Shown here in pieces: positions 26,156 through 34,344 of a DNA stretch of 34,378 bases. Origin of the DNA: Verrucomicrobiales bacterium (GTDB taxonomy: Bacteria > Verrucomicrobiota > Verrucomicrobiia > Limisphaerales > UBA1096); NCBI GenBank assembly GCA_002686755.1, contig NYYJ01000187.1, forward strand, positions 1-34,378, given 5' to 3'. A program made the position numbers and the translations under genes. Every line of letters starts with the position of its first letter. Position 1 is the first letter of the stretch. The notes beneath the pieces were generated by a model. The model worked only from the letters and a program-made list of their open reading frames with translations, did no database searches and was not told where the DNA came from.

Positions 26156-26784
26156 AGGAAGACTACGTGCGACGAAAGGAGCGCTGGGCAAAAAAAATGT
26201 CCGGCAAGGAGAAGCCGGTCCGCCCCAGCGCAGGCCGTCTCCCGCCCGGTCAACATGAGGCCAGCAATTTCCCCGTGCTCGACCTAGGCGTGCATCCGGA
26301 AATTCCGCTCGGCGAATGGACGCTCAAGATTCACGGCGAAGTCGAAAACCCTGTCACGCTCGACTGGGAACAGTTTACGGCGCTACCACAATTTAACGAC
26401 GTGAGCGACTTTCACTGCGTCACGACCTGGAGCCAGTTCGACATGGAGTTTTCCGGCGTCGCGTTCTTCACGCTGGCCGAACTCGTGCGGCCGAAGCCAA
26501 GCGCCACGCACCTCTTTTTCACCGGCTACGATGACTACACGACAAACACCCCGCTCGACGCCTGCATGGATGACGACGTGATGGTCGCCCACTCATGGAA
26601 CGGCCAACCGTTGACCCTCGAACACGGCGGCCCGGCGCGCATGATCATCCCCAAGCTGTACGCGTGGAAGGGGGCGAAGTTTATCCGGGAAATCAACTTC
26701 CGCGACCACGACGAGCTGGGTTTTTGGGAACAGCGCGGCTACTCGAACAGCGCCGACCCGTTCACCGAGGATCGCTTTGCCTGA
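26152..26784 (+). CDS. Molybdopterin-dependent oxidoreductase of sulfite oxidase fold
   Basis: A 210-residue protein. DFHCVTTWSQFD places C89 as the ligand of the molybdenum in the sulfite oxidase/YedY fold; VLDLGVHPEIPLGEWTLKIHG, PLTLEHGGPARMIIPKLYAWKGAK and FWEQRGY are hallmarks of this short stand-alone class. It has no signal peptide and none of the dimerisation or heme domains of the full enzymes, so it probably acts in the cytoplasm with an unknown acceptor and substrate. It is coupled to the propeller gene upstream, which may hint at an electron-transfer pairing. Confidence 0.8.
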   Translation: MKEDYVRRKERWAKKMSGKEKPVRPSAGRLPPGQHEASNFPVLDLGVHPEIPLGEWTLKIHGEVENPVTLDWEQFTALPQFNDVSDFHCVTTWSQFDMEFSGVAFFTLAELVRPKPSATHLFFTGYDDYTTNTPLDACMDDDVMVAHSWNGQPLTLEHGGPARMIIPKLYAWKGAKFIREINFRDHDELGFWEQRGYSNSADPFTEDRFA

Positions 26785-26796
26785 ACTTGGCCAAGT
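26785..26796. repeat. HIP-like palindrome ACTTGGCCAAGT between convergent genes
   Basis: It fills 12 of the 15 bases between two converging stop codons. A hairpin terminator is possible but no T run follows in either direction. Confidence 0.85.
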
Positions 26797-26799
26797 AAA

Positions 26800-28614
26800 T
26801 CAGGCGGACTCAAGGACGAGAGGTGCAGGAAGCACCATGGCGTCGATTTCGGCAGCTAATGTATCCAATTGACTCAGAAAATTCTCCCGGCCCTTGGCAA
26901 CCAGATTATCGGCTTGCCCCCTGTAGTACTCGATACCATCCAGTAAGTTGAGCTTGTAACCCTCGAAGTACTCACGTGTCTGGTTCGACAACTTCAACCG
27001 TACGCGCTCGACTTCCTCGGCCATGTATTCCATATATAGCTTCAACTCGTTGACAAACATGTTCGGTCTATTTTTCCCTCTTAGTAGATCAATGCGACCA
27101 TAAATGTGATCCACCATTTCGCTAAAGCTTGAAACCTTGTCAAAAAAGCGGGCGTTTGGTCCCACACATACGTTTAGTTTTGAGTTGGTGGGCAAGTTCA
27201 TCACCTTCAACGCCGGGGCAGACAGATCAAAACAGATGCAGGCCCGGTCAGTGGTTTCCTGAACATGCGCTGCCTTCTGTTCTTCGCTCAAATCGTCCCT
27301 CTCGTTAATCTCCTTGATTTTCAAGGTCTGATAGGCAGTTGATGATCGGCAAATAGGCTTCTTGGCGAATTCGGTGTTGAATTTAAGATACCTGTGAGGG
27401 CAGATGCTCCCCGCCTTGCCATCAGCAATGCGTTTGCGGCGATAGTCTTCACTTTCCGATGTTAGCAGATTCCAGAACGGTATCCCAAGAGGCGACGAGC
27501 GGGTAAGCTTGATTTCTTTTTCGCCTGCCGCACAAACCTTCTCAAGGTGCTCATTGTCTATCCTCACCACCTCGGGAACCAGTAAAAATGGTGAACCCCA
27601 GCCCGTGGCGTCGGCTTCGTAGTATTTGAGAATGGCGTCATGCTCCGCATGCGTCCCCACGCCGCCCTGCACGGTAAACCTATGGGATGGTGGCTCGCCA
27701 ATCTCGCGGTTCGTCTTTGCAAGAGCAGCCTCATACAACGGGAAAAGGATCTCGATCAATTCCAAGCGACGCTCCTTGAACTCTTTCAGGATGGGTCCCA
27801 TTAGCATCCCCTGAGTGGCAAAAGCATGACCCCCACAGTTTAACCCGGATTCAAACCGCCATTCCGAGACCCAAATTCCTTTTTTGGCAAGAAAGCGGCC
27901 CTGTATCGCGGCACTACGATAGTCGCTCACCTTCAGGACAATCTGTTTTTTAATTTCTCCTGATGAATCCGGGAAAAAGTCAGGGTATTTGGCGATGGCT
28001 CCATAAAGACGGGGATTCATTCCAGCAGAGAAAATGACGCTACTTTGAAGGTCGCTTTCGGCGAACCCCTTCAAGCCGGTCAGCGCGTCTGTCTTGTCAG
28101 GATCGAGTATGCGATTGTCAACACGGTCAAGAGTGCAATCGACCTTCGTCATTAAGTTGACGTCGATTCGGCCGGGTTTAATGAGGAGACGCAACTCATC
28201 TTGTTGACGTTTTTTGTGCTCCATGTCGGTTTCAGCCTTCATGGCATCGTACGCACACTTGAGTTGTCCCTCGGGCAAAAGAGTGAAGTAGCGGGTGATG
28301 TCCTCTTCAGTCTCGAATGGTTGCTGACGAAGAATCTCAAACTGGTCTTTTACAATCAGATTTAACTGGTTGAGGTAGGCGGTGATCCTTCTGGCGCGGT
28401 GGTCTCCACTGCCGCCTGCTATTTCCTCATATTGGACACCATACTCCTTGCAGTGATACTCACGCACACGCTCAATCATCTCATCATCACACAGGCTGAG
28501 TACACTGTGGATGCCAAAACGCGCCACTTTCAGGCATGTATCAATAGAGAAGCCAGTGCCCATCACCGGGATGTGAAAGCTATGGGGTTCTGCACTGGTA
28601 ACGGAAAAGCTCAA
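26800..28614 (-). CDS. Uncharacterised 604-residue protein, possibly TIM-barrel-like
   Basis: Not assigned to a named family. The TTG at 28614 is chosen because AGGAG lies close upstream (gattacaggagattaa). HIPVMGTGFSIDT opens the protein; GLNCGGHAFATQG (about 257-269), VQGGVGT (about 315-321) and TGWGSPFLLVPE recall phosphate or flavin loops of TIM-barrel enzymes such as glutamate synthase or nitronate monooxygenase. Cysteines in SICPHRY (about 405) and ACICFDLSAPA (about 456) may bind metal or an Fe-S cluster. The C-terminal 90 residues are helical. GC content is visibly lower than the neighbours (about 45% in a sampled line) and no palindrome copies occur, which suggests later arrival by transfer. 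Confidence 0.6.
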   Translation of the reverse strand: MSFSVTSAEPHSFHIPVMGTGFSIDTCLKVARFGIHSVLSLCDDEMIERVREYHCKEYGVQYEEIAGGSGDHRARRITAYLNQLNLIVKDQFEILRQQPFETEEDITRYFTLLPEGQLKCAYDAMKAETDMEHKKRQQDELRLLIKPGRIDVNLMTKVDCTLDRVDNRILDPDKTDALTGLKGFAESDLQSSVIFSAGMNPRLYGAIAKYPDFFPDSSGEIKKQIVLKVSDYRSAAIQGRFLAKKGIWVSEWRFESGLNCGGHAFATQGMLMGPILKEFKERRLELIEILFPLYEAALAKTNREIGEPPSHRFTVQGGVGTHAEHDAILKYYEADATGWGSPFLLVPEVVRIDNEHLEKVCAAGEKEIKLTRSSPLGIPFWNLLTSESEDYRRKRIADGKAGSICPHRYLKFNTEFAKKPICRSSTAYQTLKIKEINERDDLSEEQKAAHVQETTDRACICFDLSAPALKVMNLPTNSKLNVCVGPNARFFDKVSSFSEMVDHIYGRIDLLRGKNRPNMFVNELKLYMEYMAEEVERVRLKLSNQTREYFEGYKLNLLDGIEYYRGQADNLVAKGRENFLSQLDTLAAEIDAMVLPAPLVLESA

Positions 28615-28738
28615 TTAATCTCCTGTAATCTTCTGTTTCAAAAAATTTGAGTTGATTCTAACAACAAACCAAAAAACGAGATTGCCCGACTCTCCTATCC
28701 TGTCAAGTTCCGCAACAGACCCACTTCACCGACATCCA

Positions 28739-30172
28739 CTAGGCCAAAATGCCGTCGATGATCTTCGGCGCCTCCTCGGGGCCGATGAGGCGGTTATCCA
28801 GCCCCTGATAACGGTAACTGAACGTAAACGGATCGATCCCGAGCAGGTGCAGAATGGTCGCCTGCAAATCGTGTACGTGCACCGGATCCTTGGCCACAGT
28901 ATAGCCCAATTCATCCGTCTCACCGTAGGTGGTGCCGTGTTGCAGTCCGCCGCCGGCCATCCAGACGGTGAAGCAGTCCGGATGATGATCGCGGCCGAGA
29001 AACTTCGAGCCGTTGCGCTCCTCGTTCATCGCGGTGCGGCCGAATTCGCCGCCCCAAACCACGAGTGTCTCGTCCAGCAGCCCCCGCTGCTTGAGATCCC
29101 GCAATAGCGCCGTGACCGACTTGTCATTGGAGGCGCATTTCCTCGGCAGTTCCTTGATGAGATCGTTGCTGGCGCCGGTGCCGTGGAAGTCCCAGCCCCA
29201 GTCAAACAACTGCACGTAGCGCACCCCCTGCTCCACCAACCGGCGGGCGAGCAGGCAGTTGTTGGCAAAGGAGGCCTTGCCGGGCTGCGCGCCGTACTGC
29301 TCCAGCGTGGCCGGCGTTTCGCGGCCGATGTCCATCACCTCCGGCACGCTGATCTGCATACGGTACGCCAGTTCGAACTGGTTGATGCGCGTCAACGTCT
29401 CCGGGTCGCCGATCTCGCGGTACTCCTGCTCGTTGAGTTTTCGGAGCGCGTCGAGACTCCGGCGGCGAACATCGCGGCTCATGCCTTTCGGGTTGGAGAC
29501 GTACAGGATCGGGTCGCCGGTGCTGCGGCATTGCACGCCCTGAAAGACCGAAGGCAGGTAGCCACTTCCCCACAGGCTCTTGCCGCCGGACGGGTCGGTT
29601 CCGCTGGAGATCAGGACCACGAAGCCGGGCAGGTTCGCGTTCTCGGAACCAAGCCCGTAGGTGATCCACGATCCCATCGAGGCCGCTCCGTTGCGGGGCG
29701 AACCGGTGTAGAGCAGCATCTGCGCGGGTGCGTGGTTGAATTGGTCGGTGTACATCGACTTCACGAACGTGAGGTCATCCGCCATCGTCGGCAACGTGGG
29801 GTACATGTTACTGATCCACTGCCCGTTCTGCCCGTGTTGCCTGAATGTGTGCGGCGAGCCGAGTAGCTTCGGATGCCCCTTGATAAACGGCAGTCGCCGT
29901 CCCTCGATAAACTCCTTCGGGCACGGCTTCATGTTCAGCTCGTTGAGCTTCGGTTTGTAGTCGAACAAATCCAGCTGCGGCGGCGAACCGGCCATGTGCA
30001 GGTAGATCACGTTCTTGACCTTGGCCCCCGTCCGCGGGGTGCGTGGGTCGAGCGGATTCGCCGCCGCCCCGCCCATCAACGAACCAAGCGCCAGCGAGCC
30101 AAGTCCCACCTGGCAGCGCCGTAAAAAATGTCGCCGCGTGATGAACTGCGCTTGCGCGTCGTGCAGATTCAT
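28739..30172 (-). CDS. DUF1501 domain secreted protein
   Basis: A 477-residue protein of the DUF1501 family, in the alkaline-phosphatase/sulfatase superfamily. The Tat signal RRHFLRR near residue 13 precedes a hydrophobic stretch, so it is exported folded. Typical segments include NVIYLHMAGSPPQLDLFDYKP, FDWGWDFHG, VVWGGEFGRTAMNE, GRDHHPDCFTVWMAGGG and the C-terminal DLQATILHLLGID. Biochemical function is not established for the family. It follows the DUF1553 partner gene at 22 bases, the common Planctomycetal and Verrucomicrobial pair. Confidence 0.88.
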   Translation of the reverse strand: MNLHDAQAQFITRRHFLRRCQVGLGSLALGSLMGGAAANPLDPRTPRTGAKVKNVIYLHMAGSPPQLDLFDYKPKLNELNMKPCPKEFIEGRRLPFIKGHPKLLGSPHTFRQHGQNGQWISNMYPTLPTMADDLTFVKSMYTDQFNHAPAQMLLYTGSPRNGAASMGSWITYGLGSENANLPGFVVLISSGTDPSGGKSLWGSGYLPSVFQGVQCRSTGDPILYVSNPKGMSRDVRRRSLDALRKLNEQEYREIGDPETLTRINQFELAYRMQISVPEVMDIGRETPATLEQYGAQPGKASFANNCLLARRLVEQGVRYVQLFDWGWDFHGTGASNDLIKELPRKCASNDKSVTALLRDLKQRGLLDETLVVWGGEFGRTAMNEERNGSKFLGRDHHPDCFTVWMAGGGLQHGTTYGETDELGYTVAKDPVHVHDLQATILHLLGIDPFTFSYRYQGLDNRLIGPEEAPKIIDGILA

Positions 30173-30194
30173 TTTCTTAAAAAACAGTCCATGC

Positions 30195-33100
30195 TCAACC
30201 CTTCATCAATATGGCGTCCAGGTTCAACAACACGTTTGCCACCACTGTCCACGCCGCCATCTCCGGAAATGCCGCCCCGTCCGGAACCGGCACGGTTTCG
30301 CCGAACAGCGCCTTCGCCCCAGTGGACTCCTGACGGTAGTGGGCCAGTTCACTCTCAAATAAGTCTCGGATCGCGGCCAAGCGGCTGGCCTCGACCGGCT
30401 TGGCCAAGGTGAGGCGCAGGGCAAACTTCAACCGCTCATCCGTCGATCCGCCGCCCTCAGCGTAAATTCGCCATGCCAATGCCCGGGCAAACTCGACGTA
30501 CGCCTCGTCGTTGAGGGTGACGAACGACTGCAGTGGCGTATTCGTCCGGATTCGCCGCACGGCGCAAATTTCCCGGCTCGGCGCGTCGAAAGTGGCCATC
30601 GACGGATACGGCACGGTTCGCCGGAGAAAGGTGTAAAACCCGCGTCGATACCGATCCTCTCCCTGGCTGGTTGCCCAGTTGCGCTGCCCATTGAACGCCG
30701 CCTGCCACAAGTTTGGCGGCTGCGGTGGGTAGACGGATGGCCCGTGCATTTTCACGCTCCCCAGTCCGCTCAACGCCAGCGCCTGGTCGCGCACCATCTC
30801 CGCCTCGAGCCGGAACCGTGGCCCGCGGCCCAGTCGGATGTTGCGCGGATCGCGCTTGGCCAAGCGGCCCCGCACCTTGGCCGACTGCCGGTACGTCGCC
30901 GAGGTCACCATCGTCTTGAGCAACTGCTTGACGTCCCAGCCGCCGTCGCGGAACTCGACCGCCAGCCAGTCGAGCAGTTCCGGGTGGTCGGGCAGGTTGC
31001 CCTGCGTCCCGAAATCCTCCTCCGTGTCAAGCAGACCGCGCCCGAACAACTGCGCCCAAAAGCGATTCACCGCCACGCGTGCCGTCAGCGGGTTGTCCGG
31101 CTGCATCAACCACCGCGCCACCCCCATGCGGTCAAGCGGCGTGCCGTCGGCCGGCGCGTGGAACGAAGCCGGAAACCCGGCCTGCACGACGTCTCCCTTG
31201 CTCAAAAAACTCCCCTTCACCATCAGGTACGTCTCTCGGCGCTTGGCCAAGGGGCGCTCGCGCATGTACGGCGTCGTGACGATCGAGTCGCTGACTTTTT
31301 TGCGATCCTTGCGCTTGGCCTCAATCGACTTGCGAACCGGCTCCAGTTCGCTGGCAAATGTCCGGTAATGCGCGGCGATTTTCTCCGCCTGCGCCGAGGT
31401 CCGTTTGGCCTCCTCAATCAGCAGCACCGGCAGGATGGCCTCCGGAAAATCAACTCCCTCGACGTCAAAATAAAATCCGCTCTTTTTATCGTGGTTAACG
31501 ATCTTCACCAGCAACTCGCTCTCGCCCTTGGGCAGGCTCACGCTTACCGATTCCTGTCCCGCCTTGGCTTCGCGCTTTGTTTTTTTCGACAATATCTCCC
31601 TGCCATTGACCCACGCCTTGATGCTGTCGCCGCTGCCCAGCGTCAGGCGCTGTGTCCCCGCGATCGCCGCCGTGATCTTGCGCCGCAAATAGACCGCCGA
31701 GTGATCCCCCGCCTCAAGCGTATGCACGGTGTCATCAACCCACTCCGGCTTGCTCACCCATTCCGTCTTGACTGATGCATCGGCTCCGGTTCGCGTAAAG
31801 ACCTGCACCTCGGCCAGTGACAAAATCGGCGTCTTGCGACTGTCCAGCGGCAGCAGTTCGATCCGCACATACGACACGTTGGCGTCAGTCTCGATTGGGA
31901 TGGCAAATCCCTCATCCGGCTTGGGATGGCCTTTGCCATTCTCGAACAAGTCTGTCTCGTGCAGGGAGTTGCGATCGGCATCCAGCGCCGACACCCGAAA
32001 TGCCGAGAGTCGTTCCGGGATCTCCGCCCGGTTCCAGATCACCACCTGCGTCAAGTCGGTCGGCTCGGCCAACGCCACCTCCCACCACGGTTCCTTGTCG
32101 TCCGGGTTGTTGGTGTGAGTCACGGTTCCGTCTTCAAACTTGCCGGAGGTGTTGCCGTCGATCGCCCGCTTGGCCGGGGCATCATGCGACGTGGAGGATT
32201 GCCGGGCCTTGCCTCGCAACGCGACGTTTTCACCGATGGCCAAGCGTTCCGGTGCAAACGCCTTGGCGAAAGCATCGTCAAAATCGTTCCCCTCGAACGG
32301 CCCGCTAATCTCCCAAACGGACCGTTTCGGCTCCGGCTTGGCCAAGTCACGCAACGACCGCAGCTCCCAGGCACGCTGGCCCTTGGCCAAGGCCGGCGTC
32401 GGCTCGTTGAGTTTGGCCTGCAACGCCTTTATTTCGTCGTCGATGGAGGCCAGGCGCTGGGTTTGTTCCTCGCTCGGGTACGGCAGACGCGGGGAGTCAT
32501 CGCCCCGGTCGGCATCCTCTGTCTGGTTGAACATCGCGTAAAACTGGTAGTACTCCTTCTGCGTGATCGGGTCGTACTTGTGCGAATGGCACTTGGCACA
32601 GCCCATCGTAAGTCCCATCCAAACCTGCATGGTCGTGTCCACCCGGTCGCGCACTGCTTCCACCCGAAACTCCTCGTCGTCGGTGCCACCCTCGGTGTTG
32701 GTCTTTGTGTTGCGATGAAACGCTGTGGCGAGCAACTGGTCGCGGGACGGCTCTGGCAACAGGTCGCCGGCCAGTTGCTCGATGGTGAACTGGTTGTACG
32801 GCATGTTTTGGTTAAAGGCGTCGATCACCCAGTCGCGGTATTTCCAAATGACGCGGAGCGGGTCTGAGCCGTAGCCGGCGGAATCGGCGTAGCGCGCGAC
32901 ATCGAGCCAAAGGCGCGCCCACCGTTCGCCGTAAGCCGGCCGGGACAACAGGTCGTCGATGAGCAATTCATAAGCGTTTGCCCGCTTGTCGTTCACGAAC
33001 GCCTCGACCTCGGCCGGGGTCGGAGGCAGCCCGCTCAGGTCAAGCGACAACCGGCGGATCAGGACATGGCGCTGTGCCTCTGGGCTCGGCCGATCCCCGG

Positions 33101-33584
33101 TTGCCTCCAGTCCGGAAAGGATAAATTGATCGATACCGTTCCGCACCCACACGCTTTCGACAACCCCGGGCAGAGCCGGCCGAACCGGCGGGCTGAACGC
33201 CCAGTGCCGGGCGTAGGGCGCCCCCTGGTCAATCCATTTGCCGATGAGTTCGATCTCGGCCGGGGACAGTGCATGGGAAGATTCCTCCGGCGGCATCCGG
33301 TCGTCGGGATCGTCGGTGGTGATTCGGGCATACAACTCGCTCGCGGCTCGGTCGCCGGAAACGATCGCCGGGATTCCGTCATGCTCGGCAACAGCACCTT
33401 CGCGGACATCGAGTCGCAGATCAGCCTTGCGCGCCTCTTCGTCCGGGCCGTGGCAGGCGAAACAACTCCGCGAAAACACCGGCCTGATATCCCGGTTATA
33501 ATCGATCGACTCGCTAGCCAACGCTTGGCCAACGGTAAAAACACCGACCAAGCCGAACCCACAACTGAACAATCCGTTTCTCAT
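30195..33584 (-). CDS. Cytochrome-c-like protein with DUF1549, F5/8C-like and DUF1553 domains
   Basis: A 1129-residue exported protein; ATG 33584 gives the signal peptide (the frame is open further). Near the N-terminus SRSCFACHGPDEE is the heme-attachment motif of the planctomycete cytochrome C domain. The DUF1549 region follows (PYNQFTIEQLAGDLLPEP, then MGCAKCHSHKYDP with a second CxxCH). A central discoidin-like carbohydrate-binding module (SSTSHDAPAKRAIDGN, EPWWEVALAEPTDLTQVVIW) comes next, then the C-terminal DUF1553 (PLTARVAVNRFWAQLFGRGL, PLQSFVTLNDEAYVEFARAL). It is thought, not proven, to act in polysaccharide or electron-transfer processes with its DUF1501 partner. Five palindrome copies lie within it. 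Confidence 0.88.
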   Translation of the reverse strand: MRNGLFSCGFGLVGVFTVGQALASESIDYNRDIRPVFSRSCFACHGPDEEARKADLRLDVREGAVAEHDGIPAIVSGDRAASELYARITTDDPDDRMPPEESSHALSPAEIELIGKWIDQGAPYARHWAFSPPVRPALPGVVESVWVRNGIDQFILSGLEATGDRPSPEAQRHVLIRRLSLDLSGLPPTPAEVEAFVNDKRANAYELLIDDLLSRPAYGERWARLWLDVARYADSAGYGSDPLRVIWKYRDWVIDAFNQNMPYNQFTIEQLAGDLLPEPSRDQLLATAFHRNTKTNTEGGTDDEEFRVEAVRDRVDTTMQVWMGLTMGCAKCHSHKYDPITQKEYYQFYAMFNQTEDADRGDDSPRLPYPSEEQTQRLASIDDEIKALQAKLNEPTPALAKGQRAWELRSLRDLAKPEPKRSVWEISGPFEGNDFDDAFAKAFAPERLAIGENVALRGKARQSSTSHDAPAKRAIDGNTSGKFEDGTVTHTNNPDDKEPWWEVALAEPTDLTQVVIWNRAEIPERLSAFRVSALDADRNSLHETDLFENGKGHPKPDEGFAIPIETDANVSYVRIELLPLDSRKTPILSLAEVQVFTRTGADASVKTEWVSKPEWVDDTVHTLEAGDHSAVYLRRKITAAIAGTQRLTLGSGDSIKAWVNGREILSKKTKREAKAGQESVSVSLPKGESELLVKIVNHDKKSGFYFDVEGVDFPEAILPVLLIEEAKRTSAQAEKIAAHYRTFASELEPVRKSIEAKRKDRKKVSDSIVTTPYMRERPLAKRRETYLMVKGSFLSKGDVVQAGFPASFHAPADGTPLDRMGVARWLMQPDNPLTARVAVNRFWAQLFGRGLLDTEEDFGTQGNLPDHPELLDWLAVEFRDGGWDVKQLLKTMVTSATYRQSAKVRGRLAKRDPRNIRLGRGPRFRLEAEMVRDQALALSGLGSVKMHGPSVYPPQPPNLWQAAFNGQRNWATSQGEDRYRRGFYTFLRRTVPYPSMATFDAPSREICAVRRIRTNTPLQSFVTLNDEAYVEFARALAWRIYAEGGGSTDERLKFALRLTLAKPVEASRLAAIRDLFESELAHYRQESTGAKALFGETVPVPDGAAFPEMAAWTVVANVLLNLDAILMKG

Positions 33585-33739
33585 CCGCAAGCAAATGCTC
33601 GCTCCGTTGCTACCCCAAGAACAGCTGCTGCGCCACCTCTTTTTCAAACAAAAAACCAACGATTGTTGCCTTGGACGAACGAAATGACTTTCAAAAAAGC
33701 GAATCCAAAGCTATATGTTCCGCCGCCCTCGCGGCTTGG

Positions 33740-33815
33740 GCCAGTTTAGCTCAGTTGGTAGAGCACTCGATTTGTAATCGAACGGTCGTCGGTTCGAGTC
33801 CGACAACTGGCTCCA
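33740..33815 (+). tRNA. tRNA-Thr (anticodon TGT)
   Basis: A 76-base gene ending in encoded CCA. The acceptor stem GCCAGTT pairs with AACTGGC, the D arm is GCTC...GAGC with GTTGGT loop, the anticodon loop is TTTGTAA giving TGT, and the T arm contains GTTCGAG. It reads ACA and other Thr codons. The discriminator base is T. The 3' side is followed by a disturbed region. Confidence 0.95.
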
Positions 33816-33942
33816 TCTCGCCCTCCTCCTCCCTACAGTACTTTGCCAAGCGCTCGGCCGGGAGAGCACCCTTCCCAAAATCCAACCGTCCCAAACAGCT
33901 GTCCGCTTTGCCGGGATTAAGCTTTTGTGGCTTGGCGGGTGC

Positions 33943-34029
33943 ATGAGCAGTCATCTCGACTTATTGCGTCAATACACCAACATCGTTGCCGACACCGGCG
34001 ATTTTGAATCCATCCGCGAATACACCCCG
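33943..34029 (+). pseudogene. Transaldolase 5' remnant
   Basis: The first 29 codons read like the start of a transaldolase: SSHLDLLRQYTNIVADTGDF then ESIREYTP. In a complete gene this is followed by an E/Q-D-A-T-T-N-P-S stretch with the start of the barrel; here the frame instead enters methyltransferase-like sequence. The joint lies at about 34030. It looks like the 5' end of a housekeeping gene cut or duplicated by recombination. Confidence 0.6.
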
Positions 34030-34292
34030 CTGGAGGACGATGCCAACAACGTCAACCCATCGGCCAAGCGGATGAAGACGCTTGTATCGTCGACCAAGGG
34101 ATCCGGGATGAAACTGAACCCGAACTGGGTGGAACAGCTGATGGGATTGCCAGCCGGCTGGACGCAACTCCCGACCCACTGGTCAACCGGGTAGATCGCC
34201 TTCGGCTGCTTGGCAACGGAGTGGTCAATCAAACCGCGGCCAAGGCATTTGCAGCACTGTCCGCGCGCTTGGCCAAGCACTTGAAGATTTAA
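34030..34292 (+). pseudogene. Cytosine-methyltransferase 3' remnant, frameshifted
   Basis: Codons 30-83 of the same frame give EDDANNVNPSAKRM and KLNPNWVEQLMGLPAGWTQL, a motif near the end of phage-type DNA methyltransferases. The frame then stops at 34192-34194, but the adjacent frame continues from about 34172 as DPLVNRVDRLRLLGNGVVNQ and ends at TAA 34290-34292. RLRxLGNGVVxQ is conserved motif X of C5 cytosine methyltransferases. The two halves belong together, so a frameshift of one base (or two) lies between about 34162 and 34175. Everything upstream of the tail (motifs I-VIII) is missing. A palindrome copy (34267) encodes RLAKHL. Confidence 0.65.
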
Positions 34293-34300
34293 CCGCAACC

Positions 34301-34327
34301 GGTGCCAGGTACGGAACGACTGACACC
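34301..34327. repeat. REP-like imperfect inverted repeat
   Basis: GGTGCCAG and CTGACACC pair in 7 of 8 positions around an 11-base loop, just past the methyltransferase remnant. A short hairpin of this kind resembles REP elements moved by REP-associated transposases, but no transposase is seen within the window. Confidence 0.4.
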
Positions 34328-34344
34328 AACCTCGGACTAGGTTG
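34326..34344. repeat. Short hairpin CAACCT/AGGTTG
   Basis: A six-base stem (CAACCT and AGGTTG) with a six-base loop follows the previous repeat with a T/G-rich tail. It could be a weak terminator for a disrupted gene or part of a mobile-element end. No firm role. Confidence 0.3.

Noticed and set aside
1331-32391. LAK/LGQA protein motifs as a functional tag
   Set aside because: The motifs occur in unrelated proteins in three reading frames and both strands and trace to the DNA palindrome, not to a shared protein function.
33711-33954. Minus-strand open frames with VGLEPTTVRLQ
   Set aside because: This is the well-known antisense shadow of a tRNA gene, here tRNA-Thr, and not a protein.
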